A stretch of DNA of 64,000 nucleotides, taken from NCBI RefSeq assembly GCF_051020765.1, contig NC_134934.1:3410001-3474000 (forward strand), in the 5' to 3' direction. Position 1 is the stretch's first letter. Every line of letters begins with the position of its first letter. This DNA comes from Lasioglossum baleicum. Its lineage: Eukaryota; Arthropoda; Insecta; Hymenoptera; Halictidae. A program made the position numbers and the translations under genes. This document shows, in pieces, positions 1 through 9,493 of the stretch. Below the pieces are notes generated by a model. It was given only the letters and a program-made list of their open reading frames with translations. It was not told the origin of the DNA and did not search any database.

Positions 1-5
1 TTTAG

Positions 6-590
6 AAAGCTGTATCTGTGAAGAGCGCACTCGAAATTCTCGTTGGAAAAGATCAATTAGAAGGAATGACGTGTAGTAAAACAAAACAGCAAATCGAGGC
101 TTGGAAGCAAGTTACTCTGGAAGAATTACCAGTGATTCTTATATTACACTTAAAGTGGTTCGACTACAAACTTGATGGTTGCTCAAAAATTCTCAAAAGT
201 GTAGAGTTTCCAGTTGATCTGAAACTAGATAGTAGTAAGTAAATTTATTGTCGTATAATTCTTTTTATACAGAAAATATAATAACGAACCTGTCTCATTA
301 CAGAATTCCTATCGCCAAATGCTATGAAAAAATTAAATCCAAAACAAAAGCATTACAAGTTGTTCGCTGTTACTTATCATGATGGAAAAGAAGCGACAAA
401 GGGTCACTACGTCACGGATGCCTTTCATGTTGGATACGGTGGTTGGGTCAGGTACGATGATAGTTCATTAAAAGGTGTTTCAGAAGGTAACGTATTAAAA
501 CCGATTCCTCCCAGAGTTCCATATTTATTATACTATCGAAGATGCGATACTATCGGGAATAATCAATCGAATAGCGGTAAAGCGCGTTAG
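6..590 (+). CDS. USP10: Ubiquitin carboxyl-terminal hydrolase 10, C-terminal two exons (partial)
   Basis: These are the last two coding exons of a C19-family deubiquitinase; the rest of the gene lies before the window. An AG acceptor at 4-5 opens the first exon (6..234), which ends at a GTAAGT donor; the second exon (304..590) follows an AG at 302-303, and the phases join (A + AA gives Lys). The first exon carries the USP beta-strand signature LILHLKWFDY; the second has the catalytic-His box GHYVTDAF and the box GWVRYDD, ending in PYLLYYRR as in USP10. In the family, USP10 removes ubiquitin from p53 and from stalled 40S ribosomes and binds G3BP stress-granule proteins. The catalytic Cys half is off the window. 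The family match to USP10 rather than another USP rests on the TKTKQ-like and YLLYYRR regions. Confidence 0.9.
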
Positions 591-2533
591 AGAGAAAGAA
601 AAAATTTTTTAAAAAACCAATTTAAACATGTAGGTGAAACTGTATTTTAAGTCTAAAAAAGAGAGGCAACTTGAAAGAATGGCTTTTACGGTTTTGTGGT
701 TCTTGTTGATATTTATATCTAAATACAGAGAGTGTTTATTATCCAATATCATGAGAAAACAAAAAGCTATTTCCTTTTAACATGCTGTACTTCCATCGAA
801 TATTTGTACTAAGAATTGTTGTTACAAGGTTTATGCATAGTTTTTCTTGGTACACGAAATAAAAAGACAGTTAAAGTTGAAGTTGAATAAGAGTTTTGAT
901 TTTGGCACTCATAGTTCTATTGAAGTTACATAATTAAGCGCTTACACATTACATTTTATAAAAATATTAAATGTCGAGATCTCTTGTACATATCTTTCTT
1001 ATCTGATTGTGAGTATACAATACGTGAGAAAAACAAAATATATACATAACTTTGTAGAAAAGAAGACGAAAAAATATAGATAAAAGTTTTTCTACTTTAA
1101 TGACAAAATTTCTATGAAATGCAAATTTTATATATATCTGAAACAAAAAAAGGACATCTTATGCCTTAAGTTATTTTTGTACATAACCTTCCCGCGCTCT
1201 TATAAATATATATTCCAACTTGCCAATAATTTCTTCTATTTTATTCTATGCTATTTAATCGCCTCTTGTTTGCTGGAACTCCGTTCAATTCAATGAACTT
1301 CGTTCATTGTGTTCATTTGCTTCCAGTATTGTTTTTGTTTTTAATATTAGTTTCTATAACGTATTTATGACTGAGAATTAGTTTGAAACGCTTTGGAAGA
1401 AAACGCTTAGAAAAGAAATAATTGGTAAGATGGAATAGTAACACCGATAGTAAGGGAGATTGTATAAACAATACCGAATTCGTGTACAAATCTACATTGT
1501 ATACGTTAGATTTGCATCTTCAATTATTAAATTTTTGAGAAAAAAAAGAGAGAAGAAAAAAAGCAAAAGAAAAAAATGTACTCATTCATATATTCTTTTT
1601 TCTTTTTTTACATGTAAAAGTATGTTTTCTAATTTTTGTAAGAAATTTAATGGAATAATTTAAACAATTTATATTCGATTAACAAATAATTGGTGGTATA
1701 TCATGCCCATTATATTATAAACAGGCTTAAATTATTTCAAGGTTCTTTATTATTAAAATGTGTGTTATAAACTTAGGAAAATTAATACTTATATCGGATT
1801 GGTATTTGGTTTTATGTGAAACCAAACGTTAAGTGATTTCTTTCTTTTTCGGTTTTGCTTAAATCTAAGTATGGTTTTGTAACTTTACTGTTTTCCTTCG
1901 TTAACTAATTACTTTTTAAAAAATCCTTATAATTTAAACGAAGTAATATTTATATGCGAATGTAGTAATTTAATAAACCAGCAAAGTTATAGAATTCCAT
2001 TGCAAAACATCTTATATACAATATTTACATGTTATTCACCAGATAATGTAGATAAGATATGTTTTAAGTAACATTTTACAGTTGTAATTTATGCGACAGA
2101 ATACAAAGTAATAATTTTCTTTTACTTCCTGTGGAATTGTAAATATATATATCTACAGTTTATAGAAACTAATAAAAGTATGTATATATGTTACGGAAAC
2201 CTTGTTTACCATTTATTTAAGAATGTTATATAAAACATTTACACTTAATTACTAAATAAATAAATAAACAATACACAACGATCTCTGTGGTGTTTCTATC
2301 ATCTATTTATATGTACAATTTATTCAGATGCAGCATGTTTAACGATTGCTCTATATTATACATTTACAGTAGATATTATAATTAATAAATATCGACAATA
2401 TTAATTATAATATTCTTATATTTCGTTATATACTCTATTAAATATCTGTATAGGTATAATATATAGGTATAATAAGTATAAATGCTGTTAATATAAAACA
2501 TAGACAAGAATTCCATTTAACGAATAACAAATG
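591..2533. other. AT-rich convergent 3' untranslated interval (USP10 / MOSMO)
   Basis: No protein-coding signal is seen. The DNA is strongly AT-rich with many homopolymer runs, as expected for insect 3' UTRs. An AATAAA lies at 858-863 on the + strand, a candidate USP10 polyadenylation signal. Minus-strand AATAAA signals (TTTATT on +) at 2319-2324 and 2212-2217 could serve MOSMO. A perfect 8-bp hairpin stem (TTTGGTTT / AAACCAAA) lies near 1804-1826. Short ORFs here are AT-rich and unlike any family I know. Confidence 0.6.
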
Positions 2534-3866
2534 CTAGAAATGTGGTAGACAAACTTTGCCTGCAAACAATTCTGAGATTACCGTGATCCATAAAGCTAAA
2601 ACGAACAGTATGTAAGAATTTCCAACTTGATGAGAATTCGGTAATTGATACGGTTGTCCACCGATCTCAACTATATGGAAGCCCATTGGAAATATAACTG
2701 CTGCCAGACAAAACAACACCACTGAAAGATAAATTACATATGCGGTAATCAATAAGTATCTTGAGTTTAGTTCAAGCGATTATCTATCGGCTATTATATG
2801 AGCTTACTAGCTGTGAATCCAACCCATCTTGCATAGGGAATAACGTTGCGATCCCAATGAGAACTAGCTAATAGAATTATTGTTGCCGTTATCAAAATGC
2901 AACCGATAAAAATGCAAGAGAGAGCCATTAACCATTCCGGCTGTAAATCTGGACTGTAACAAACTTGAGATCTATTGTACAGTGTCATACAAGACCACAT
3001 CAACCCTAATCTTGTATCTCCTATTAATAAACAAGCACACACAACAAATTATTTATACACGTTATTACAGAATGGCACGGTAGAACTGTATACAGATTTG
3101 GCACTCCAAATTCACCCATTTGCAAGTCAAATGCACCCTTCTGCAAATCAATTTCACCCATTAAGAATATTTAAGTTAGTTCAAATAATTAAAAGATTAA
3201 ATTACATATTAATTACTGTGAGGGAAACATAAGACTCAATGCTCAATACGCTTCAATAAATACATATGTACTTTCATTTTTAGAATTTAATAATCAGAAA
3301 ATGGCTACAATGAATTATACATATCTACACAGAGTTTTCATACGTTACAAAGTTAATGAATTGGTAATTACTTTTAAATAAGTATTCGATTTACATCTTA
3401 GCGATAAATAAAATTATGAATTTCTCAACAATTAATTTACATTTGATTTGATTTTTTTTAACGAAAACTTGCTTAAGAATATTTTATTTGCAAAAGGCTA
3501 AATTTGGAGTGCAAAACCTGTGATTACTAGAATTAAGATAATTAGACACCGGATGTTTATGCAAAATGAAAAATTGCAAGATGCAGGAGCTAAATATATA
3601 AATGTATATTCTTCATTAATAATTTTAATGTAGTGAAAATAATAGATTCATACTCTTACAGTCTTTTAATATTTTCACTGTTTTAAATTGTACTTGCTCA
3701 TTTTTCTTATAAATGCATAAAATTCGGAGTCTGAAGATAATAAAATAATTCCGAATTACTCACCGCCGACATCGGTAATAATCCAGTCGGGCATAGCGAG
3801 ACTGATTATTGCAAATACATCTGCAGCAAGGAATAACGTCCCCGAAATAAGGGTTAATTTATCCAT
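2534..3866 (-). CDS. MOSMO: MOSMO / attenuator of Hedgehog, four-pass membrane protein
   Basis: Three coding exons on the minus strand: 3764..3866, 2808..3020 and 2534..2721. The donors are GTGAGT and GTAAGC and the acceptors are AG; phases join to a 167-aa protein, the same length as vertebrate MOSMO (formerly C16orf52). It begins MDKLTLISG and has four hydrophobic segments, one at the N-terminus, two after the ASHWDR and ARWVGFTA motifs, and one near the end, closing in the family motif FAGKVCLP. The segment GGQPYQLPN between the third and fourth helices is highly conserved. In vertebrates MOSMO works with MEGF8 and MGRN1 to lower Smoothened levels at the cell surface and cilium; the fly orthologue attenuates Hedgehog signalling. 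Intron 1 contains a MITE. The identity is secure; activity here is inferred from the family. Confidence 0.93.
3092..3521. mobile_element. MITE in MOSMO intron 1, ~40-bp imperfect terminal inverted repeats
   Basis: The left end (from ACAGATTTGG at 3092) and the right end (to 3521) are inverted repeats sharing the core GCACTCCAAATT / AATTTGGAGTGC and continuing imperfectly to about 40 bp. The left arm holds about three degenerate copies of a ~19-bp unit with the core TTCACCCATTTGCAA (3110-3165). No ORF of the element's own is visible. No target duplication was recognised, so the superfamily is undetermined. It makes up more than half of the 743-bp intron. Confidence 0.6.
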
Positions 3867-4365
3867 TTTCTGTTAACAATGCTCAGTTTACATGAACGTA
3901 ATAAATACATATGTACCCATATGTATACTGAGATGAATAGTTATTGTTGTAAAAGCTTTCTGTTCTTTTGTTTAGTAATCATCCTTGAAAGAGAATATGT
4001 ATTCTCTGTTCCTCCACATCAACATGTCACTGTAGCTCATGTAGCTGCAATATAAACGATTCCTAACCTAAAAATTTGAAATTTCAATGCTTATAGTCAA
4101 CAACAATGGCGGCACATGTCAGTGGGCATTATGGTAAGGCGGTAAAAATAAAAAGAGCAATTCGATAGACTTTTTTATTTGACAAAAAAAAGGACAAATA
4201 TACAATTGCATGATCAATATCTTCCTGTTCCGTTACGAAAAAATTTTCTAAAAGACAGAATTGTTCATTTTTATATACATTTCTCTTCATAATTGATTAA
4301 CATTTTTTACATACAACAGTGTTGTAATCAGGACGTTTAAATTTCATTAAAATTGCATTTACCCT
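3867..4365. other. MOSMO 5' / DBR1 3' interval
   Basis: About 500 bp lie between the MOSMO start codon and the DBR1 stop codon; both genes are on the minus strand. It must hold the DBR1 3' UTR and the MOSMO promoter and 5' UTR. I see AT-rich sequence with no further coding signal. Confidence 0.5.
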
Positions 4366-6293
4366 CTAAAGGGTATTCGAGTATATAGCATAATTTCGTC
4401 GTTTGAATTTTTTACAATTTGGTTCGATCTGTATAACAGGTGTACGACCTGAAATATAAAGAAAATATTTTATTATATCGGTGAAATAATATTTTTTTAT
4501 TGATTTTGCAATATTTGCCACTTACTGTCGTCTATACAATCTAAATTGACTGTCAATGGTGAATTGTCTAAATCTTCGTCTACAGCTCCGTTGCTGTTGT
4601 TTATTTGTACATCCTGTTCTTCGCTGTTACTTTTCGGGGACAAGTTTAACGGTGAAGTCCGATTAAAAGAATCCTCGGTCAAACTACCATCGAAAGTAGA
4701 ATTTAAAGGATTTTCTTCTTCGAATGAAACAGAATTATCAATGGAGCCTGTTACTTGATCACAGGATGTATCTATTAATGATTCATTTGCTTTAAATTCC
4801 TTATTGCTCATTAATTGCAGCAAAACGAATGGATCGTCGATGCCTAAATTATTACAGAACCGTGTGGTCTGATTATTTATCAATAATTTCGGTGCTTCGA
4901 CTGAAACCTCCGAAGCGTCAGGATCGTATGGTTTTGTAGTCTGCACGAAATTCAATGGTAATTCTAAATTGTGATTGAATTTCTTCAGAACAGTTTCTTT
5001 TTCCTCCGCAGATGGTGTAAACACCCATCTGTTGTTACCATATTGTCCAGGCATGTAATGAATACCACTTTTCACGCTCAACAAGTGATTTGTTAAATAT
5101 AATATCGTTAACCACTCCAAATCGTAATGCAGTTTTAGCGGTACATTTTGGTCATGCACTAATTCGAGTATCTGAAGAAATTTTCTTCTCGGAAGACACT
5201 TGTCCAAAGCTAAAAATTTAGTCATCCTTAGTCCATCTTTTTCAGGGACAAGCGCTGCGAATTTACAGTGCAAATGTGCAGAGAACCAGTACCTTGGATA
5301 ATGATATTCCAAGAGTTCCATACTTGGTGGACTACCAAGCATATTGTTCTCGATATCGCTTCTGTAATCAAAGTATTGCAAATTTTATGTACTTCTCGTA
5401 AATGCTCAACCCTTAAATGGACTACTTTCTAATGCTCGAAGCAAAATTAATGTTGAGGGACAGATTTAGTTCGTGAAATGAGGGATGGATGAGGGTTAAG
5501 TTTACCTAAAGAACGGTTTTCCTCGTAACAAACTGTTCTCGTCTCCATACTTGGTTATTCCCGCTGGCCAATCATGGGATAAGAAAATATCAATATTGCC
5601 GCTAAGCTATAAGAAAGAAAAAGTTTCTTATCTGATTCGATATAAAAGATATATACAGAAAATTCAGTTTATGGAAAATACCTGCTTCAGTCGAAATATA
5701 TCTAAGTTTCTAATATGATACACACTTCTGATTGTACTCTCTGTGTACGGTGGTTTCTCATAATGCCCCTGCATTAAGTGCTGGCCTTTATAAATGCCTG
5801 ATAAGCCAGCAATTCGAATACCACCTATCGATACAACACCGGCGTATCCTAAATAATAAATGTTTGGTGCTACCCAACCGCCGTATGGTAATTCTTGGAG
5901 ATAGTTGGATGCTTCATGGTTACCTCCGATAAAAATTGTTAATACAGGGGCGACTTTTTCTCCAGAATAATATCTGTAAAGTATTCTCTAATTACAAGTG
6001 GAATTTAGTTACTCTAATTTAGTTTCTCTAATTAATTACTAAGTGGAATAGTTTGAGAGACTCTGAGATATAAACTAGTTTAAACGAGCCACTTACTTAT
6101 AAAAAGTACACATACTCTTATACTTATCAGGTACAGCCATGCAACTGAGATCGCTTAAATTTCTTGTCGACTGAAAATCTCCGCAGCAAATAAGCAAATC
6201 TATCTTTTTTCTATCAGCTTTCTCCATCTCTTGAATAGTATTATAAATAATATCTAATTCCCCGTGGGCACAACCTTCTACAGCGATTCTCAT
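4366..6293 (-). CDS. DBR1: Lariat debranching enzyme DBR1
   Basis: DBR1 hydrolyses the 2'-5' branch bond of excised intron lariats in the nucleus. Five exons on the minus strand: 6097..6293, 5682..5973, 5506..5606, 4526..5361 and 4366..4448, joining in frame to 502 aa. Metallophosphoesterase motifs are all present: GCAHGELD (7-14, including the family's Cys8 and His10), CCGDF (Asp39), GGNHE (82-86), SHDWPAG (His174), and SAHLHCKF (His226, His228). The lariat-recognition loop lies between the second and third motifs. The last exon is short and was found by phase: an A carried over plus GT gives Ser, then the family tail FKRRNYAIY and a stop. Exon 4 would otherwise read through its GTAAGT donor into a non-conserved tail. 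The C-terminal third is acidic and Ser/Asn-rich, as in other DBR1 proteins. Intron 3 holds a piggyBac-like MITE relic. Confidence 0.97.
5409..5499. mobile_element. Short piggyBac-like MITE relic in DBR1 intron 3
   Basis: On the minus strand the element starts TTAACCCTCATCC immediately after the intron's GTAAAC donor and ends in TTTAAGGGTTGAG. Bases 5457-5499 closely match the right end of the 42-kb element (shared GTTCGTGAAATGAGGGA and GGATGAGGGTTAA). It accounts for most of the 144-bp intron. Confidence 0.5.
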
Positions 6294-7226
6294 GTTTGCT
6301 TCTTAATCGTAATCTTTCACTTTTTCTAATCGATAATATGTCTCACTTAGCTGTCTAATTAATAAAATATCAAGAAAAACATGTAATGTAACCATACAAT
6401 CTAATCTAACAACTTTCTGACGTAACCGCCATTTTTTAGCATAACCGAACAGGTTTTGTTGCTATAACAACTACTGTACCGTAAAGTTAGCTGCGAATCG
6501 GAAGTTGTATTGTTGTTTGGCGCTAGCGGCGCTTGGCGCTAGCAGCGATATGAGTCAGGGACGTTTCTATACCAGAGAGGAAATTCTATACTTACATCCT
6601 AAGTTTGTAGAGAAAGTAGTGGGGAACTATTACTGGCGGGAAAGTACCGGGAAAGTTTAAAAGTTTATATATTATATATTATACATATGTATATTATTTA
6701 TTATATGTATACTCGAAAATTTCTAGATTCCCGAAGGAATCGGGTTTCCCGAAAATTTAAAAATTCCTGAAGAAATCGGGAATCGAAAGAATCAGATCCT
6801 AAAATTTTCGCGCAAGCGCGTAGAAAGCACACAATATATCTACAATATATCTTATCACTTAGGCGCTAACTTTAAATTTAATTCACACTTATTCCTTGAT
6901 TTGTTTTAAATAGAGTAATATTGTCACAAATGCGCCGAAGGTACATCCTTAACTATAACTATAAAAATATCGCCTGGTCAAAATACGGACATTTATATTC
7001 ACGAAGTGAATAAGACAATACTACACGATGTATGGGATAACCTAATACATATAGTGTTGCATTTTGTACAACTTGTACAGTGTACAGTGTATATGGGCGT
7101 GTTGGTGTATATGCATCTCGTAGTGTCTGTAAAATGTGTATGCAAAAGAGAGGAGAAATTCTGACGATTAAATGGATTAAAAGTAAATGAAAAGTAATGA
7201 TTAATCCAGTTCACCGATAGCCAATT
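6294..7226. promoter_or_regulatory. Shared divergent promoter interval, DBR1 and METTL4
   Basis: The 933 bp between the two start codons must contain both promoters and 5' UTRs. A CGCTAGCGGCGCTTGGCGCTAGC patch, repeated in part (two GGCGCTAGC copies), lies around 6520-6545, the only GC-rich island in the interval. Bases 6640-6800 are degenerate, with AT repeats and several CCCGAA/ATCGGG pieces. No coding signal is seen. Confidence 0.45.
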
Positions 7227-9393
7227 ATGAGCGTAATTTTTAACACCGAAGAGGGATGGATAATATCCCACTTGCAATATCTGAATGATATTTACAAAAA
7301 TGTAAAGGACTGCAACACGCAGTGTAAGTTAATCTTCAATAAGACTTTATTTGAAATTAATTCGCAATATTTACGTCAGAATCAAATAACGAAGTTCAAT
7401 AGGCAGGAGGAAAATTTGTTGCAAAATAAAAGTAGAAAACGGAAAAGATCGAAACTTTTGCCAGAAGATGGTCTGAAGGAGGTATGTAAATCGTCGATTT
7501 ATTTATTAAACATTTCATGAACTTTTAGTTGGTGAATACAACTGTAACAATCATGGTATATTTTGCAGATCGATTATGTCAAACAAGCATTCAACCAAGT
7601 AATTACATCTGCAAAAGTGGAAGGCTTATTTGCTTTGGATGTGATTCCTACTAATAATGAGGCAGCACGCTTAGGATCACAGAAATTTTATCAGGATACA
7701 TTCTCCATGGAGGAAGAATATTTTTATGGTTGCAATGACACAGACGAAGCTATTATATCGGGAGCGAAAGAAAAGAGATTTGCCTTCCCAAGGAATTGTA
7801 AATTTTACTGTTACGATGTGAGAGACATCGACAAGAAATTGGAGCTGAACAATCAGTATGATTTTATATTGTTGGATCCCCCTTGGTGGAACAAGTCTAT
7901 AAGAAGGAAAAAAACCAAATATCTGGAAGCTAGGTGATCTTGTATGGTTCAGTATAAGCCGATAGAAAAAAAACAAACTTTCTGAACAGTTTAAGTGAGA
8001 ATAAGGACTTTGATAATAGTATAAGTTTTCCTTGTTCTCAGTTTTTCAAGCATATGGGTAAATAAGATTTTAGATGCAACTTTTCAACGTAAAAGTATTG
8101 TTACACAATATTAAAACAATCTTGACGCATTTTAGAATGATTGCATACTGTTCAATATCAATTTTGCATTACAATAACAAAATTAAAATTTGTTGGACAG
8201 TGTGATAGTTTAAATTATTTTTTTTGGAAAGTACTACTAGTTGTCTACTACCAAATGTGTTCTGTGCTCTACGCGAATTGAGTCTTATATTCTTCTGTTA
8301 ACAGTTATAAAATGATGTATAATGAGGAATTAGCCAAGATACCAATTGGAAAGTTGTTGTGTGCAAATGGGCTTGTGGCGATCTGGTGCACCAACGCACC
8401 CACACATTTGAATAGTATTTTTAACGATATATTTCCGTCGTGGGGTGTCACGTTTAAAGCAAAATGGTACTGGATAAAAGTATGTGTAATCTACAGTCTA
8501 CATCTACAGTAGTGTAGAGTCTATAATAAACTATCATATAACGCGGAGCAAAAATTGCAACTTGATTTGTATCGATTTAATTCGATCTGATTTGTTCTAT
8601 TCTGAGTTTCTTATAACGCAGTATGAACGAATCGCGTTGTAGGAGGGTTGGCTGTACTAAAATTTAACCCGTTGCACTCGGAGCTATTCTAATTCGAAAA
8701 CTGAATTTTTCTTCCAGCCTGAAATATTTCCATTTTATATGATTTTCTTAATTTTATCGATATAAAACTGAGATAATACCTCGTACAATATTTCAGTAGT
8801 TTACTAAAACATTAAATACAGTTAGTAATTTATTGAATACAAATTTAATAATGCAACAATTATTTTGAATAATGGTATAAGAATTATTAGTGGCGCCTCC
8901 GAGTCACCACTCGAGTGCAAAGGGTTAATTAACGTTTGATTTTTAAATTATGTTTCAGGTTACTCAAGCAGGAAATACGATATGTAATTTCAATTCGGCC
9001 CTTGGCAAGCAGCCTTACGAATTGCTATTGCTGGGATCTGTATTGAACAACAATAAAGTGAACATTCCCGATGGAAAATTAATAATAAGCGTCCCGAGTG
9101 CAGTACATTCTCACAAACCACCTATTACAGGTAAGCATACTCTAATTCTTCACAAAATAATCCAGAATCGATGTTACATAAACATACAACTAAAATTTAT
9201 AGAAGTCATGAAAGAGTATCTTCCGCATGAGCCAAAGTGTTTAGAAATATTTGCAAGATACTTGCTTCCGAATTGGACAAGCTGGGGACTTGAAGTTTTA
9301 AAGTTTCAGCATTTGTCGCTGTATACAGTTATAGAGGAGTCGCAAGAAGCTCAAAATAGTAGCAAAACAGATGTAAATAAATTAAGTAAGTAG
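7227..9393 (+). CDS. METTL4: METTL4, MT-A70 family N6-adenosine methyltransferase
   Basis: Five exons: 7227..7481, 7569..7933, 8305..8479, 8959..9130 and 9203..9393. Phases join to 385 aa. The start MSVIFNTEEGW aligns with vertebrate METTL4 (MSVVHQLSAGW) and is the natural choice. The catalytic motif DPPW is at residues 188-191 (LLDPPWWNKS), followed by KLLCANGLVAIWCTN, a KWYWIK segment, GKQPYELLLLG, and the SVPSAVHSHKPP and PNWTSWGLEVLKFQH boxes typical of the METTL4 branch. In the family this enzyme makes m6Am at an internal site of U2 snRNA; claims of DNA 6mA activity exist but are debated. The N-terminal half is shorter than in vertebrates. Intron 3 contains a piggyBac-like MITE. An AATAAA at 9412-9417 follows the stop codon closely. 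Confidence 0.95.
8664..8928. mobile_element. piggyBac-like MITE in METTL4 intron 3 (TTAA target)
   Basis: The element is bounded by TTAA at 8664-8667 and 8925-8928. Its ends read TTAACCCGTTGCACTCGGAG and the reverse of CTCGAGTGCAAAGGGTTAA, an imperfect inverted repeat of about 19 bp with the CCC...GGG termini usual for piggyBac elements. It has no ORF. A related left end (CCCTTTGCACTCGGAGC) occurs at about 45513-45530. Confidence 0.65.
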
Positions 9394-9411
9394 AATCAAA
9401 CACAGTGATAC

Positions 9412-9417
9412 AATAAA
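9412..9417 (+). terminator. METTL4 polyadenylation signal AATAAA
   Basis: Canonical hexamer 19 bp after the METTL4 stop codon. The opposing GALE signal is at 9443-9448, so the two mature 3' ends should overlap or abut. Confidence 0.7.
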
Positions 9418-9442
9418 CATTTCGATGGTAATGTCCTTTCTT

Positions 9443-9448
9443 TTTATT
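9443..9448 (-). terminator. GALE polyadenylation signal AATAAA
   Basis: Reads TTTATT on the + strand, 46 bp beyond the GALE stop codon on the minus strand. Cleavage 10-30 bp further would fall inside the METTL4 3' end. Confidence 0.65.
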
Positions 9449-9493
9449 ATTGTCATAAATTAATCGTACATCAACAACAATCGAATTATATCG

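Noticed and set aside
4497..4525. DBR1 exon 4 reading on to a stop at 4497
   Set aside because: A GTAAGT donor at 4520-4525 followed by a phase-matched last exon restores the family tail FKRRNYAIY; the read-through tail is not conserved.
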